Below are positions 1 to 6,741 of a DNA stretch of 11,096 nt, in pieces. A model generated the notes under the pieces. The model ran no database searches. It had not been told where the DNA came from and saw only the letters and a list, made by a program, of their open reading frames with translations. The translations under genes were made by a program, and so were the position numbers. Source of the stretch: Hungatella sp. UBA3402 (lineage in GTDB: Bacteria > Bacillota > Clostridia > Lachnospirales > Lachnospiraceae); assembly GCA_002358555.1 (NCBI GenBank), contig DEPC01000054.1, forward strand, positions 1 to 11,096, given 5' to 3'. Positions within the stretch are counted from its first letter, which is position 1. Each line of letters begins with the position of its first letter.

Positions 1-833
1 TTCCAGAGACAGCAGAGAATAGTCCTATACAGATTTTCCTGGAAGAAGAAAACTACTATTTGGCAAAAGGTTTTCTGATTGACTTAGGCTATGAGATAGA
101 AGAAACATATATAGGTTTTGGAGAACGTATGAAGAGGGTGTCAGGTATCTCTGTTACGTTGTACAGAAAACTACCTTTTAGAACTGTTAAATATGCAAAA
201 GGCATGATAAAATTGTTAGAAACTGCTCAGATCAGAGAACCTTATGAGAATATCTGGATGCTTCCTATAGAAAGTGAATTAATATATCGTATGGCAAGTG
301 TAGTATATCGATATTCCATAGATGAGTTAACAATGAGAGAGGTATTGGAACTTTTCCTTTGTCATAAAGCATGGAGAGAAAACCTTGATGATGAAATATT
401 TTGGAAAAGACTGGAAGAATTCAAGGTAGATACTTTGTCAGAGAAAATTTTAGACTTAGCTTATATGTGGTTCGGGGAGAAGACAGATACTTTTCTTGTA
501 AACCATCAAGATGATATGATAGTATATGATATCGTAGAAGAACGATTATTGACTAGAGGGCTTGTAAATCACGAGAATGATGATCAGGCATTAAAACTTC
601 AAAACTTGATTAACAAAGAAATTGAGAAAGAAAAGATAAAAGAAGGTAAAATTATCAAGAAAGAGAAGAGAGATGAATATTTTAATAAGTTGAAAAAGCA
701 GATGAAATGGCTTTTTCCTGATTATCATTATATGTCTTCGATTTATTCTATATTGGAGAAAATCCCTGTTCTCCTTCCGGTCTGTTGGATCATTAGAGGA
801 ATGAGAATTTTTTGGAGATCTTTTGTTAAATGA
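1..833 (+). CDS. Nucleotidyltransferase-family protein (NTP_transf_5-like), C-terminal part, 5' end outside window
   Basis: The frame is already open at base 3 and runs to TGA at 831-833, giving 276 visible residues. The TTG at 60 is an internal Leu codon with no RBS, so this is a 5'-truncated gene and not a short gene starting there. Two blocks recall the C-terminal half of the uncharacterised nucleotidyltransferase family PF14907 (NTP_transf_5): a helical 'LCHKAWRENLDDEIFWKRLEEF...LAYMWFG' segment, and a final block with LFPDYHYM followed by IPVLLPVCWIIRG. Members often lie in polysaccharide or surface-glycan loci, but the catalytic nucleotidyltransferase core would lie mostly upstream of the window, so activity cannot be judged here. 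A Lys/Glu-rich stretch precedes the last block. The gene converges on csrA and shares a terminator with it. Family assignment is from recalled motif shape, not a search. Confidence 0.65.
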   Translation, partial: PETAENSPIQIFLEEENYYLAKGFLIDLGYEIEETYIGFGERMKRVSGISVTLYRKLPFRTVKYAKGMIKLLETAQIREPYENIWMLPIESELIYRMASVVYRYSIDELTMREVLELFLCHKAWRENLDDEIFWKRLEEFKVDTLSEKILDLAYMWFGEKTDTFLVNHQDDMIVYDIVEERLLTRGLVNHENDDQALKLQNLINKEIEKEKIKEGKIIKKEKRDEYFNKLKKQMKWLFPDYHYMSSIYSILEKIPVLLPVCWIIRGMRIFWRSFVK

Positions 834-842
834 AATAAACTG

Positions 843-900
843 AAAAATCCTATGAGATTACCACAAGTATTTTAAGCTTTGATAATTTCATAGGATTTTT
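843..900. terminator. Bidirectional intrinsic terminator between convergent transcripts
   Basis: A perfect 13-bp inverted repeat pairs 843-855 (AAAAATCCTATGA) with 888-900 (TCATAGGATTTTT). It can extend inward by about five more pairs, 856-860 with 883-887, including one G-U. On the + strand it ends in a T run and follows the nucleotidyltransferase stop by 9 nt. On the - strand it also ends in five Ts and lies 70 nt beyond the csrA stop. It can therefore end both transcripts. The loop (861-882) is rather large. Confidence 0.75.
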
Positions 901-970
901 TAATTAATTTATCTCTTCAAGTCAGCTAACAAATTTATAGAATAATTTTCTACAATTTCCTGAAAAATAG

Positions 971-1213
971 TTACTTCTCTGTTTCATTTTTGTGCTGAAA
1001 AAGTGACTGAAGTTTCCATACAGAATTCATATCTGGTTTTGAAGCCATTTTATTTGTCTGTTCTGCTTCGGAAAGCTCTTCTCTAAGAATAGAAATCTGC
1101 TTCGGCGCATCAATAGCTAACCGAACACCATCTGATGCACATTCGATAATGGTAATTCGGATATTTTCTCCTATAAGAAGACTTTCATTTTTTTTACGTC
1201 GAAGTATCAGCAT
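971..1213 (-). CDS. csrA: CsrA, RNA-binding translational regulator
   Basis: An 80-residue protein with the full CsrA core: the MLILRRKKNESLLIG N-terminus, VRLAIDAPKQI, and ILREEL, which holds the Arg equivalent to the RNA-contacting R44. CsrA dimers bind GGA motifs in mRNA leaders; in B. subtilis the target is the flagellin (hag) leader, and FliW relieves the block. About 25 residues follow the conserved core (ending QHKNETEK), so it is slightly longer than the roughly 61 aa of enteric CsrA and near the Bacillus length. The start is ATG 1211-1213 with GGAGAG at 1223-1228, 9 nt upstream. The start overlaps the end of fliW by 7 nt, implying coupled translation of the antagonist and its target. 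It is the last gene of the operon, followed by the hairpin terminator at 843-900. No flagellin gene is in this window. Confidence 0.95.
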   Translation of the reverse strand: MLILRRKKNESLLIGENIRITIIECASDGVRLAIDAPKQISILREELSEAEQTNKMASKPDMNSVWKLQSLFQHKNETEK

Positions 1214-1668
1214 AATTGGTCACTCTCCATTACAGATGAAAAAGAACCTAATTTATGACAATAATCATAAGAGGTATTTTTCAAGATAATCTGAATTCCA
1301 TGTCTTGTCTTTGGATTAATAACTAAAGGGCATTTTAAATTAACTGTATTTTCTAAATAATCATTTCGCAGTACGCAAATTACATAATAAGATAGTTCAC
1401 CATTTTCAGTAGCATCCAGGCAAGCAAGTTCCTCCGGAGCCAAATCCGGAGAATAATCTGAACAGAGGACAAAAGGATTTATCAGTACAAATACTACATT
1501 GGAATCCTTCTCTGATACCATTAGAAGCATCGAATCATCATCTTCCTCTTCGTTGATACGAAGAAGAAGATAACGGGTTAACTTCGGAAAACCAAAAAGC
1601 CCATCAGGGAATGTAATAAGGTCTTCCTCATTATATTCCACTGGACCATAGTCTGTTTGTATTATCAT
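1207..1668 (-). CDS. fliW: FliW, flagellar assembly factor and CsrA antagonist
   Basis: A 153-residue protein with FliW hallmarks: FPDGLFGFPKLTRYLLL near the N-terminus, FVLINPFVLCSDYSPDL in the middle, and TVNLKCPLVINPKTRHGIQIIL near the C-terminus. In B. subtilis, FliW binds either flagellin or CsrA; once flagellin is exported, FliW is free to sequester CsrA and allow more flagellin translation. The frame is open to a GTG at 1680, but its only SD (AGGAG, 1680-1684) would overlap that codon. ATG at 1666-1668 lies 11 nt after the same SD and starts MIIQTDYGPVEY, matching family N-termini, so 1668 is chosen. It overlaps csrA by 7 nt and starts 14 nt after the upstream gene ends. Confidence 0.93.
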   Translation of the reverse strand: MIIQTDYGPVEYNEEDLITFPDGLFGFPKLTRYLLLRINEEEDDDSMLLMVSEKDSNVVFVLINPFVLCSDYSPDLAPEELACLDATENGELSYYVICVLRNDYLENTVNLKCPLVINPKTRHGIQIILKNTSYDYCHKLGSFSSVMESDQLC

Positions 1669-1679
1669 ATAAATAAACA

Positions 1680-1684
1680 CTCCT
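1680..1684 (-). promoter_or_regulatory. fliW ribosome binding site that decides the start
   Basis: AGGAG on the - strand sits directly on the in-frame GTG at 1680 but 11 nt before the ATG at 1668. This rules out the longer start and places fliW translation at 1668. Confidence 0.7.
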
Positions 1685-2270
1685 AAGTGAATAAATTAAC
1701 ATTGCTGGCTGAATCTCCATCTCTGGGAGGAACATAGTTGAAATCACCTAAATATTCTATATGAACCTGAGGGCGTTGAGTAATAATTGTCATTACTAAT
1801 GGTGGAAGATAAGTTAAATCTCCCTTAGCAACTCTCAATTCAAAAGACCCTCTTTGCACTGCATAGGAAGAATTGCTTTGTACAGAAATATCTGGTACTT
1901 CAACAGGATTAGAAGCTACTGCAGCTTCGGCAGAAGTAGTTTCTACCATAACAGGAGCTTCTGAGACAAGAGAAATAGACCCCTCTTGTACACTTGGCAA
2001 TGGAGAGGATTGTATTTGACGGGAAACAGTCTGTTGAGAAGGATCATTAGAAGTTTCTACAGACGCATTCTTTTTGGAAAATGTGCGATTGATCCGTTTA
2101 ATATCTTCTACAGATACAGTTCCCTGTCCAGCAGAGTTGCGAAATGAATTTTGCCGTGCAATAGCCTTTCTTCTTTCCATATCAATACTATTCGAATTGA
2201 CTAAGCGAGCATTCTGCGAAAAACGTACCATGCGCATAGGTTCAGTTGTAATCTTAATAAGTTGTTCCAT
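1683..2270 (-). CDS. YviE-like / DUF6470-type protein between flgL and fliW, with a divergent middle
   Basis: A 195-residue protein of unknown function in the position held by yviE (DUF6470) in the B. subtilis flgM-csrA operon. The first ~25 residues (MEQLIKITTEPM...) and the last ~60 (ending PQVHIEYLGDFNYVPPRDG) resemble the ends of Lachnospiraceae DUF6470 proteins as I recall them. The middle (about residues 40-140) is rich in Ser, Thr, Val, Gln and Pro with little hydrophobic patterning, and is probably disordered. It has no signal peptide or membrane segment. ATG 2268-2270 has a strong GGAGG at 2279-2283, 8 nt upstream. It begins 34 nt after flgL and ends 14 nt before fliW, so it is co-transcribed with junction and flagellin-control genes. 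A role in late flagellar assembly is inferred from position only. The family call is moderate because the middle is not typical. Confidence 0.6.
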   Translation of the reverse strand: MEQLIKITTEPMRMVRFSQNARLVNSNSIDMERRKAIARQNSFRNSAGQGTVSVEDIKRINRTFSKKNASVETSNDPSQQTVSRQIQSSPLPSVQEGSISLVSEAPVMVETTSAEAAVASNPVEVPDISVQSNSSYAVQRGSFELRVAKGDLTYLPPLVMTIITQRPQVHIEYLGDFNYVPPRDGDSASNVNLFT

Positions 2271-2304
2271 ATACTAAACCTCCTTTCTCAAAAATATAAA
2301 TCAA

Positions 2305-3510
2305 TTAAGCCATAAAATCAAACAAAGAAGAGCTCATGAGTTTGGAGCCTACCTGAAGAGCTGCATTATAGGAATACTGATGATTATACATATCAATGAT
2401 AGATTCATAAGGATCAGCTCCCAATTTATCTTTATATTGTGTCATTAAAGAAATTTTCTCAATATCTAATTTGTCCTTTGTATCTTCCAAAAGACGATAT
2501 TTATTACCAAGGTCAGAATAAACAGTACTAGTAAGATGCTCAGATTCCGTCATACGAGTTATAACATCACCTAAAGCCTCATGCATAGTGCTTTGGGTCT
2601 GTTGAGTCCGGCCAGCATCTATATTATAATCAATTGTTTGGATAGATCGCCCAATAAGTCCAAGTGAACTGTTGGTTAGAGCCTCTTCTACATCACTAAG
2701 TGTAATTGCCTGGGTCTTTACTGCATCAGACGTAATTCCTGTCAGAAGGTTAATTCCTCCAGTATAGGTATCCAGAAGGGTATCTCTAGAACCAAAAGTA
2801 TCTTTTTCTTGGATAGAACCGTAGCCGATATCAACACGCCCCTGTTCAGACATTGCCTGCAAAAGTAAGTCCTCTCTTGTTTTAGTACTGTTAGCAGTAT
2901 TAGAAGAAGCTAAAGGAGTATCTGTTGGATTTTGAAGCTTAAACTCTGATGTTCCATCAGCAGCATTATAAGTTAGCTTAAACTCAAATTCTGTTGCAGA
3001 GCTTTCTCCAGGAAATGTATGTGAGTAAGTGAATGTAAAAGGCTTTGTAGGATCATCCCTATCATACTTAAGAGTAAAGGGAGTCACAGAAACATCATTT
3101 CCACCATAGATAAAGAACCCTTCATATTCCATGTTTAGAGCATCAATAATCTCATACTGTTTTTGATAAAGATCATCTCGGGTACTTTCCAAAGCATAAT
3201 CTGTGGTAGTGCCTGTGCGGGCAAATTGTACTTGATTTTTAGCTCCAGAGAGGATTTTTTGAATATCTCTGGCCCCAAGTTCCTGTTGGTAAATTCGATT
3301 TTGGACACTTTTGATCAAAGATATCTTGTTTAAAGTGTCCTGATACTGATTATCAATCTTTTTCCCTGAATAATAGTTAAGAGGGCTTTCAGCGGCATTC
3401 TCATATGCCTCACCGGTGGAAACTTTATTCATACTTTTATTCAAATTAAAATGAACATTATTCACAGATGTAGTGAAATTTCTATAGGTTGATGAAGTTG
3501 TTACACGCAT
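2305..3510 (-). CDS. flgL: FlgL, hook-filament junction protein 3 (HAP3)
   Basis: A 401-residue flagellin-superfamily protein. The N-terminal coiled-coil segment (MRVTTSSTYRNF, then NLNKSMNKVSTGEAYENAAE and SPLNYYSGKKI) and the C-terminal segment (DPYESIIDMYNHQYSYNAAL, ending SSLFDFMA) are the conserved D0/D1 regions that form the junction between FlgK and the first filament subunits. The central ~200 residues are the variable exposed part. The frame is open to a TTG at 3540, but ATG at 3508-3510 has GGAGG at 3517-3521 with 6-nt spacing and gives the canonical FlgL N-terminus, so it is preferred. FlgL is exported by the flagellar type III apparatus and has no Sec signal. It lies 64 nt after flgK, and both are expected clients of the FlgN encoded upstream. 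Confidence 0.93.
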   Translation of the reverse strand: MRVTTSSTYRNFTTSVNNVHFNLNKSMNKVSTGEAYENAAESPLNYYSGKKIDNQYQDTLNKISLIKSVQNRIYQQELGARDIQKILSGAKNQVQFARTGTTTDYALESTRDDLYQKQYEIIDALNMEYEGFFIYGGNDVSVTPFTLKYDRDDPTKPFTFTYSHTFPGESSATEFEFKLTYNAADGTSEFKLQNPTDTPLASSNTANSTKTREDLLLQAMSEQGRVDIGYGSIQEKDTFGSRDTLLDTYTGGINLLTGITSDAVKTQAITLSDVEEALTNSSLGLIGRSIQTIDYNIDAGRTQQTQSTMHEALGDVITRMTESEHLTSTVYSDLGNKYRLLEDTKDKLDIEKISLMTQYKDKLGADPYESIIDMYNHQYSYNAALQVGSKLMSSSLFDFMA

Positions 3511-3516
3511 ATGATA

Positions 3517-3521
3517 CCTCC
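3517..3521 (-). promoter_or_regulatory. flgL ribosome binding site that decides the start
   Basis: GGAGG on the - strand, 6 nt before ATG 3510. There is no comparable SD ahead of the upstream TTG at 3540. Confidence 0.8.
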
Positions 3522-3574
3522 ATAATATGTTTTTGTACAAATACAGGTTATAAACTACTTGAAATTACAATAAA

Positions 3575-5368
3575 TTATCGTCCTACAACACCAGTACCAT
3601 TGATAAGTGTATTTAATGCTTCATCAAGAGTTGTCATAAGACGGGAAGCAGCATTATAAGCAGACATAAACATCATCATATTGGATGCTTCCTCATCTAA
3701 GCTGATTCCTGAAATAGAGTCACGAGAATTTTGGATTCCATTTAAAACGATTACATTATTTTTTAAAGCTTCTGTATTGCTGTAAGAGTCATTTGCTAAG
3801 ATAGCAGATGTACTATTTATAAAGTCCGCAAAAGAGTTATTTCTTAAGTTAATTGGGGTAGTAGAGTTTTTATCAAATAAAGGAGTATTATTAATAGTCA
3901 ATTTGCTGTAAGGATAAGTTGCAGTCATTGCTTCCAACATATTCGATACTGTATCATTGGAGTTTTCACCTTGAGTACTGATATGAATAGTTCCATTAAC
4001 CCAATCCTGACTAATACCAATATTTGCAGCCGTTATATCTGGATCTGTAGAATCTTCCTTGTTTGTAAGGATAGCAAACTTATTTGTTGTAGTACTATTA
4101 ACGGCATCAGCATTGGCAGGAGGCTGACCATTTAGCCCTGTTGGTTCATATAAACCATTTAGCGTATTCATGACTGTTGCGAATGATTTAGCCAGATTAT
4201 CTAATTCATCTCTATAATATTCATATCCTTTTACATTATTAACTGGGTCACCGGTTCCTTTTTTCCATAACATATCAAGACTTCCTTGAACAGAACCTGC
4301 CCCACTAGGAAATTGGTTTGTTCCATTAGATAAAGTAACAGAATTATTAGGAGCTGCTTTGGTGGGGTCTGTAAATGTAAGTGCTACATTGGTTGGATCA
4401 TTGATATCTGCAGCAGTACCATCCTCCTTAGTCATAGTCAACTTTCCAATATTATCTCTACCTGTACCAATAGTACCCTCCACAAGGGTAATCTTGTGAG
4501 ACGTTCCCTTGTCATCCACATAAGTCATTTCAACTCGTAAATCACTAGGCCAATCTTTTTTTGCAATAGCATTGCCTTTGCTATCTGTATGATAAGCTCC
4601 AGACGAATTTTCCAAACCGGAAGAATGGCTTCCGTCGAGTACATAATCCTGATAATAGCTGACTTCTATAGGAATAAAGCTGGCCAGTTCGTCAAGCAGA
4701 AGATTCCTTTCATCCATAAGTTCCAAACTTGGCTGACCATAAATCTGATTCTGTTTGATCTGTCTATTTAGTTGGCCAATCTGTTCCAGCATAGTATTGA
4801 TCTGTTGCACAGATCCCATCTCACTGGTTCCAGTTCCGTCTAATGTACTGAATTCAGATTTTTCCGCTTCAGTAATCTTTCTGGCTCCATCATTTAGCAG
4901 ATTTGTAAGGGCCTGCATTCTGCTGCGCAATTCGGATTCAAAGATTGGGTCATTGACATTCAGTGGATCATGCATAAGCTCCAAGGTAGCATTGATATTA
5001 GTAAAAGCCTGATTGATTCCTTTTATGTGACTTTCGTCAAGGAATCTAGATAGACGATCTAAAGAAGTCTGTATAGAATCTGTATACCCAGATTTTTGGA
5101 TCTGACTTCGGTATTGAGCGTCAAGATAAGGGTCACGAATCTGAGTGACTCCATCCATCTTTACACCAAATCCTACAGAAATCTCAGAACCATTCATATA
5201 ATGAGAAATAGGATTGGTATAGTTAAGACTAGAGGTCTTAAGCTGTTGTCTAGTATAGCCAGCGGTATTCATATTAGCCAGATTTTGTCCTGTGATGTCC
5301 AATCGTTTTTGATTAGCCTGTAGCGCAGACAAAGCAGTAGAAAAACCGGCAAATGTTGCTCGTATCAT
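3575..5368 (-). CDS. flgK: FlgK, hook-filament junction protein 1 (HAP1)
   Basis: A 597-residue protein with the classic FlgK N-terminus (FAGFSTALSALQANQKRLDITGQ, followed by NLANMNTAGYTRQQL, the flagellar rod/hook/HAP signature) and C-terminus (ISLDEEASNMMMFMSAYNAA, then a Leu-rich helix ending LNTLINGTGVVGR). FlgK joins the hook tip to FlgL and the filament. It is longer than the ~507-547 aa of B. subtilis and enteric homologues. The extra length is in the Thr/Asn/Ser/Asp-rich middle (about residues 240-500), the surface-exposed variable domain. ATG 5366-5368 has GGAGG at 5376-5380 with 7-nt spacing. It is separated from flgN by 165 nt, the largest gap in the operon. Short + strand open frames over this gene are shadows. 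Confidence 0.95.
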   Translation of the reverse strand: MIRATFAGFSTALSALQANQKRLDITGQNLANMNTAGYTRQQLKTSSLNYTNPISHYMNGSEISVGFGVKMDGVTQIRDPYLDAQYRSQIQKSGYTDSIQTSLDRLSRFLDESHIKGINQAFTNINATLELMHDPLNVNDPIFESELRSRMQALTNLLNDGARKITEAEKSEFSTLDGTGTSEMGSVQQINTMLEQIGQLNRQIKQNQIYGQPSLELMDERNLLLDELASFIPIEVSYYQDYVLDGSHSSGLENSSGAYHTDSKGNAIAKKDWPSDLRVEMTYVDDKGTSHKITLVEGTIGTGRDNIGKLTMTKEDGTAADINDPTNVALTFTDPTKAAPNNSVTLSNGTNQFPSGAGSVQGSLDMLWKKGTGDPVNNVKGYEYYRDELDNLAKSFATVMNTLNGLYEPTGLNGQPPANADAVNSTTTNKFAILTNKEDSTDPDITAANIGISQDWVNGTIHISTQGENSNDTVSNMLEAMTATYPYSKLTINNTPLFDKNSTTPINLRNNSFADFINSTSAILANDSYSNTEALKNNVIVLNGIQNSRDSISGISLDEEASNMMMFMSAYNAASRLMTTLDEALNTLINGTGVVGR

Positions 5369-5477
5369 AGTATATCCTCCAAAATAATTCTTATATTTAA
5401 TTTATGGGAATCAAAGGATTGATTCTCAATCAAAAATGCAAATATCAATTTCGATTAAAAGAAAAGAATTTTCTTTG

Positions 5478-5504
5478 TTTATATATAGAATTATAAATTG
5501 TCCA
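5478..5504 (-). promoter_or_regulatory. Possible weak internal sigma-A promoter ahead of flgK
   Basis: The 165-nt AT-rich gap between flgN and flgK contains, on the - strand, TGGACA (5499-5504) and TATAAA (5478-5483), one mismatch each from the sigma-A consensus but with a short 15-nt spacing. No sigma-28-like CCGATA element is present in the gap. It could give flgK-flgL-fliW-csrA some expression independent of flgM, but AT-rich DNA yields such matches easily. Confidence 0.2.
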
Positions 5505-5533
5505 TTATTTTAAGATTAATGAACTGATAGCGA

Positions 5534-6016
5534 TTAGACATAGGTATTACGAATCTTGGAACGATAAGGGGAGTTCAAATTGATATTTCCAGCATTATCG
5601 TAACCGCTGCCTTCTTGCTTGGCAATGGCAACTTGCAGTTCATGGATTCGAACATTGATAATCTGTTCTGCTGCCTTTCGTGACTGTTGAAGTCGCTTTA
5701 ATTGCAGTTCCAAATCATAAAAACAAGGACTTAACTGTTCAACTTGTGCGGGTTCAGCAATTTCTAGAATTTGGGAAAAAGTAAGAGAATTCCATCCTAA
5801 TTCTTGAGCTAATCTGAGCCTATGCTGTTCTAATCCTCTGAGCTTTAAAATCTGAGCCTGTTCCTCTTGGATATAATCATCAAGAAATTCATGCTGTTTG
5901 AGAGAAGCAGCCTCTGCTTTTGCCTCTTCTATATAAGCTATATTTTCACAAAGCTCAGCTAATTCGTCAATAACAGCAATAAAATCTTCAAAAAGCTCTT
6001 GTGTATTTTGAATCAT
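5534..6016 (-). CDS. flgN: FlgN-family export chaperone for FlgK/FlgL
   Basis: A 160-residue, almost wholly helical acidic protein (heptad-like Leu/Ala/Glu/Gln pattern over residues 5-135) with the FlgN layout: an N-terminal helix (QELFEDFIAVIDELAELCEN), a middle LRGLEQHRLRLAQELGW motif typical of the family, and a flexible Asn/Ser-rich tail. FlgN (YvyG in B. subtilis) binds the C-termini of FlgK and FlgL in the cytosol and delivers them to the export apparatus. Its place between flgM and flgK is the conserved one. ATG 6014-6016 is 14 nt from the AAAGGAG SD (6031-6037), an unusually long spacing. No better ATG/GTG/TTG lies between them, although an in-frame ATA sits about 8 nt after the SD. 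Weak initiation is possible. The assignment rests on helix pattern and synteny. Confidence 0.85.
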   Translation of the reverse strand: MIQNTQELFEDFIAVIDELAELCENIAYIEEAKAEAASLKQHEFLDDYIQEEQAQILKLRGLEQHRLRLAQELGWNSLTFSQILEIAEPAQVEQLSPCFYDLELQLKRLQQSRKAAEQIINVRIHELQVAIAKQEGSGYDNAGNINLNSPYRSKIRNTYV

Positions 6017-6052
6017 AAATATTAAATGAACTCCTTTCTATACTGCATATGA

Positions 6053-6349
6053 TCAGCTTAAACCAAGCATCCGCCCTGCAATCCGCTGAGCATCTGTCTG
6101 ATAAGTGCCATCTGCAATCTTGCGGCTAATCTCGTTCACTTTATCCTGGCTGGTCTCTCCAAGCTGTGAAGCAGTTTTGCGGGCCAACATCCTAGCAAAA
6201 CTCTCATCATCATTAATGGTAGCTTGGGGTCTACGGATATTCACAGTATCATAATCGCCTCTTGCTTTGCGCGCAAGGGACACACGTTTCTGCTGTGCAG
6301 GAATAGGTGTGCGGTAAGAGGTATTCATTGCCTGAAATGTAATGTTCAT
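6053..6349 (-). CDS. flgM: FlgM, anti-sigma-28 factor
   Basis: A 98-residue protein. The C-terminal third (VNEISRKIADGTYQTDAQRI, then AGRMLGLS) matches the sigma-28-binding region of FlgM with its 'I..G.Y..d...vA..ml' pattern. The N-terminal half is basic and Gln/Arg-rich, probably unfolded, as in other FlgM proteins. FlgM holds sigma-28 (FliA/SigD) inactive until the hook is finished and FlgM is exported. The frame is open to a start at 6382, but ATG 6347-6349 has GGAGG at 6356-6360 with 6-nt spacing and is preferred; the longer form would also start beyond the SD and close to the proposed transcription start. It is the first gene of the operon. The sigma-28-like element at 6402-6409 upstream would make it subject to feedback by the factor it inhibits. 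Confidence 0.92.
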   Translation of the reverse strand: MNITFQAMNTSYRTPIPAQQKRVSLARKARGDYDTVNIRRPQATINDDESFARMLARKTASQLGETSQDKVNEISRKIADGTYQTDAQRIAGRMLGLS

Positions 6350-6355
6350 AGTTGA

Positions 6356-6360
6356 CCTCC
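6356..6360 (-). promoter_or_regulatory. flgM ribosome binding site that decides the start
   Basis: GGAGG on the - strand, 6 nt before ATG 6349. It fixes FlgM at 98 residues rather than the 109 allowed by the open frame. Confidence 0.8.
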
Positions 6361-6401
6361 CTTCGGGAAAAATAATGCACATAAATACTTTCTATCCTTA
6401 T

Positions 6402-6428
6402 TTATCGGCATTTTTTGATGTAAGATAA
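6402..6428 (-). promoter_or_regulatory. Sigma-28-type promoter for the flgM-csrA operon
   Basis: On the - strand GCCGATAA (6402-6409) is an exact match to the FliA/SigD -10 consensus. At the usual 15-nt spacing the -35 is only TTAT (6425-6428; consensus TAAA), so the -35 is weak. The predicted start is near 6395, giving a leader of about 45 nt with a strong SD before flgM. Confidence 0.55.
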
Positions 6429-6471
6429 GCAAAATAGAAGTGTTTAACTTTCAAATTTTTGATTCTACTTA

Positions 6472-6508
6472 TTATTAAAAATTTAATGTTTCCTTAAATT
6501 TTTAATAA
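6472..6508. repeat. Perfect 15-bp A/T-only inverted repeat between the divergent promoters
   Basis: TTATTAAAAATTTAA (6472-6486) and TTAAATTTTTAATAA (6494-6508) are perfect reverse complements around the 7-nt spacer TGTTTCC. The pairing stops outside both arms (A/A at 6471/6509). It lies upstream of both promoter cores, about 45 nt beyond the - strand -35 and 55 nt before the + strand sigma-28 -35. It could be a dyad operator for a regulator of both operons, an A-tract bend, or a terminator-like hairpin that insulates them. The sequence alone does not choose. Confidence 0.6.
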
Positions 6509-6537
6509 AGATGTAAAAATAAAGTTCATTTATCATC

Positions 6538-6566
6538 TTGTGTAAAAAGAAAAATAATAATATAAT
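6538..6566 (+). promoter_or_regulatory. Possible sigma-A promoter for the FliK-like operon
   Basis: TTGTGT (6538-6543) and a perfect TATAAT (6561-6566) are separated by exactly 17 nt. The -35 matches TTGACA at only three of six positions. The -10 overlaps the -35 of the sigma-28 candidate, so the two polymerases would compete. The surroundings are very AT-rich, so a chance match is possible. Confidence 0.35.
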
Positions 6567-6589
6567 AAAATAGATAAATGCGCCGATAT
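6563..6589 (+). promoter_or_regulatory. Sigma-28-type promoter for the FliK-like / FlhB-C-like operon
   Basis: GCCGATAT (6582-6589) matches the SigD/FliA -10 (CCGATAT in Bacillus). TAAT at 6563-6566, 15 nt upstream, or TAAA at 6566-6569, 12 nt upstream, can serve as -35. It is the only GC-containing motif in an otherwise A/T stretch and mirrors the element on the other strand. The predicted start is near 6596, leaving a leader of about 146 nt before the ATG at 6742. Confidence 0.65.
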
Positions 6590-6591
6590 AG

Positions 6592-6668
6592 GTATTGCTT
6601 TTAGATTATTTCACGATATTTAAATTTTAAACATTTATTTTAAGCACATTAGAAAGCAAAAGTAATAC
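6592..6668 (+). repeat. Imperfect inverted repeat in the 5' leader of the FliK-like operon
   Basis: GTATTGCTTTT (6592-6602) can pair with AAAAGTAATAC (6658-6668) over 11 bp with one G-U and a 55-nt loop. It begins at about the predicted transcription start, so only part of the left arm would be in the RNA. Apart from this the leader 6596-6741 is AT-rich with no recognisable riboswitch or short gene. Confidence 0.25.
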
Positions 6669-6741
6669 AAAATATATTATAGGCAAAGCATTTTAGATTT
6701 AGAAAATTATAGAAAAGTAAGGTTTAAAGGTTGGGGGAAGT

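Noticed and set aside
900..975. A 24-codon open stretch on the - strand just after csrA (REVTIFQEIVENYSINLLADL then KR-stop)
   Set aside because: It looks protein-like, but it has no start codon or SD, is bounded by a TGA within the csrA end, and is short enough to be chance or an unrecognisable gene remnant.
2074..2277. + strand open frame opposite the DUF6470-like gene
   Set aside because: No SD, no family resemblance, and it is antisense to a gene with a strong RBS and conserved position.
4589..5323. Three + strand open frames of 60-85 codons opposite flgK
   Set aside because: They lie wholly inside a strongly conserved gene, lack SD sequences and have no recognisable domain; they are shadows.
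5417..5432. GATTG/CAATC hairpin in the flgN-flgK gap
   Set aside because: A five-pair stem without a proper U tract on the - strand; too weak to call a terminator or regulatory site.
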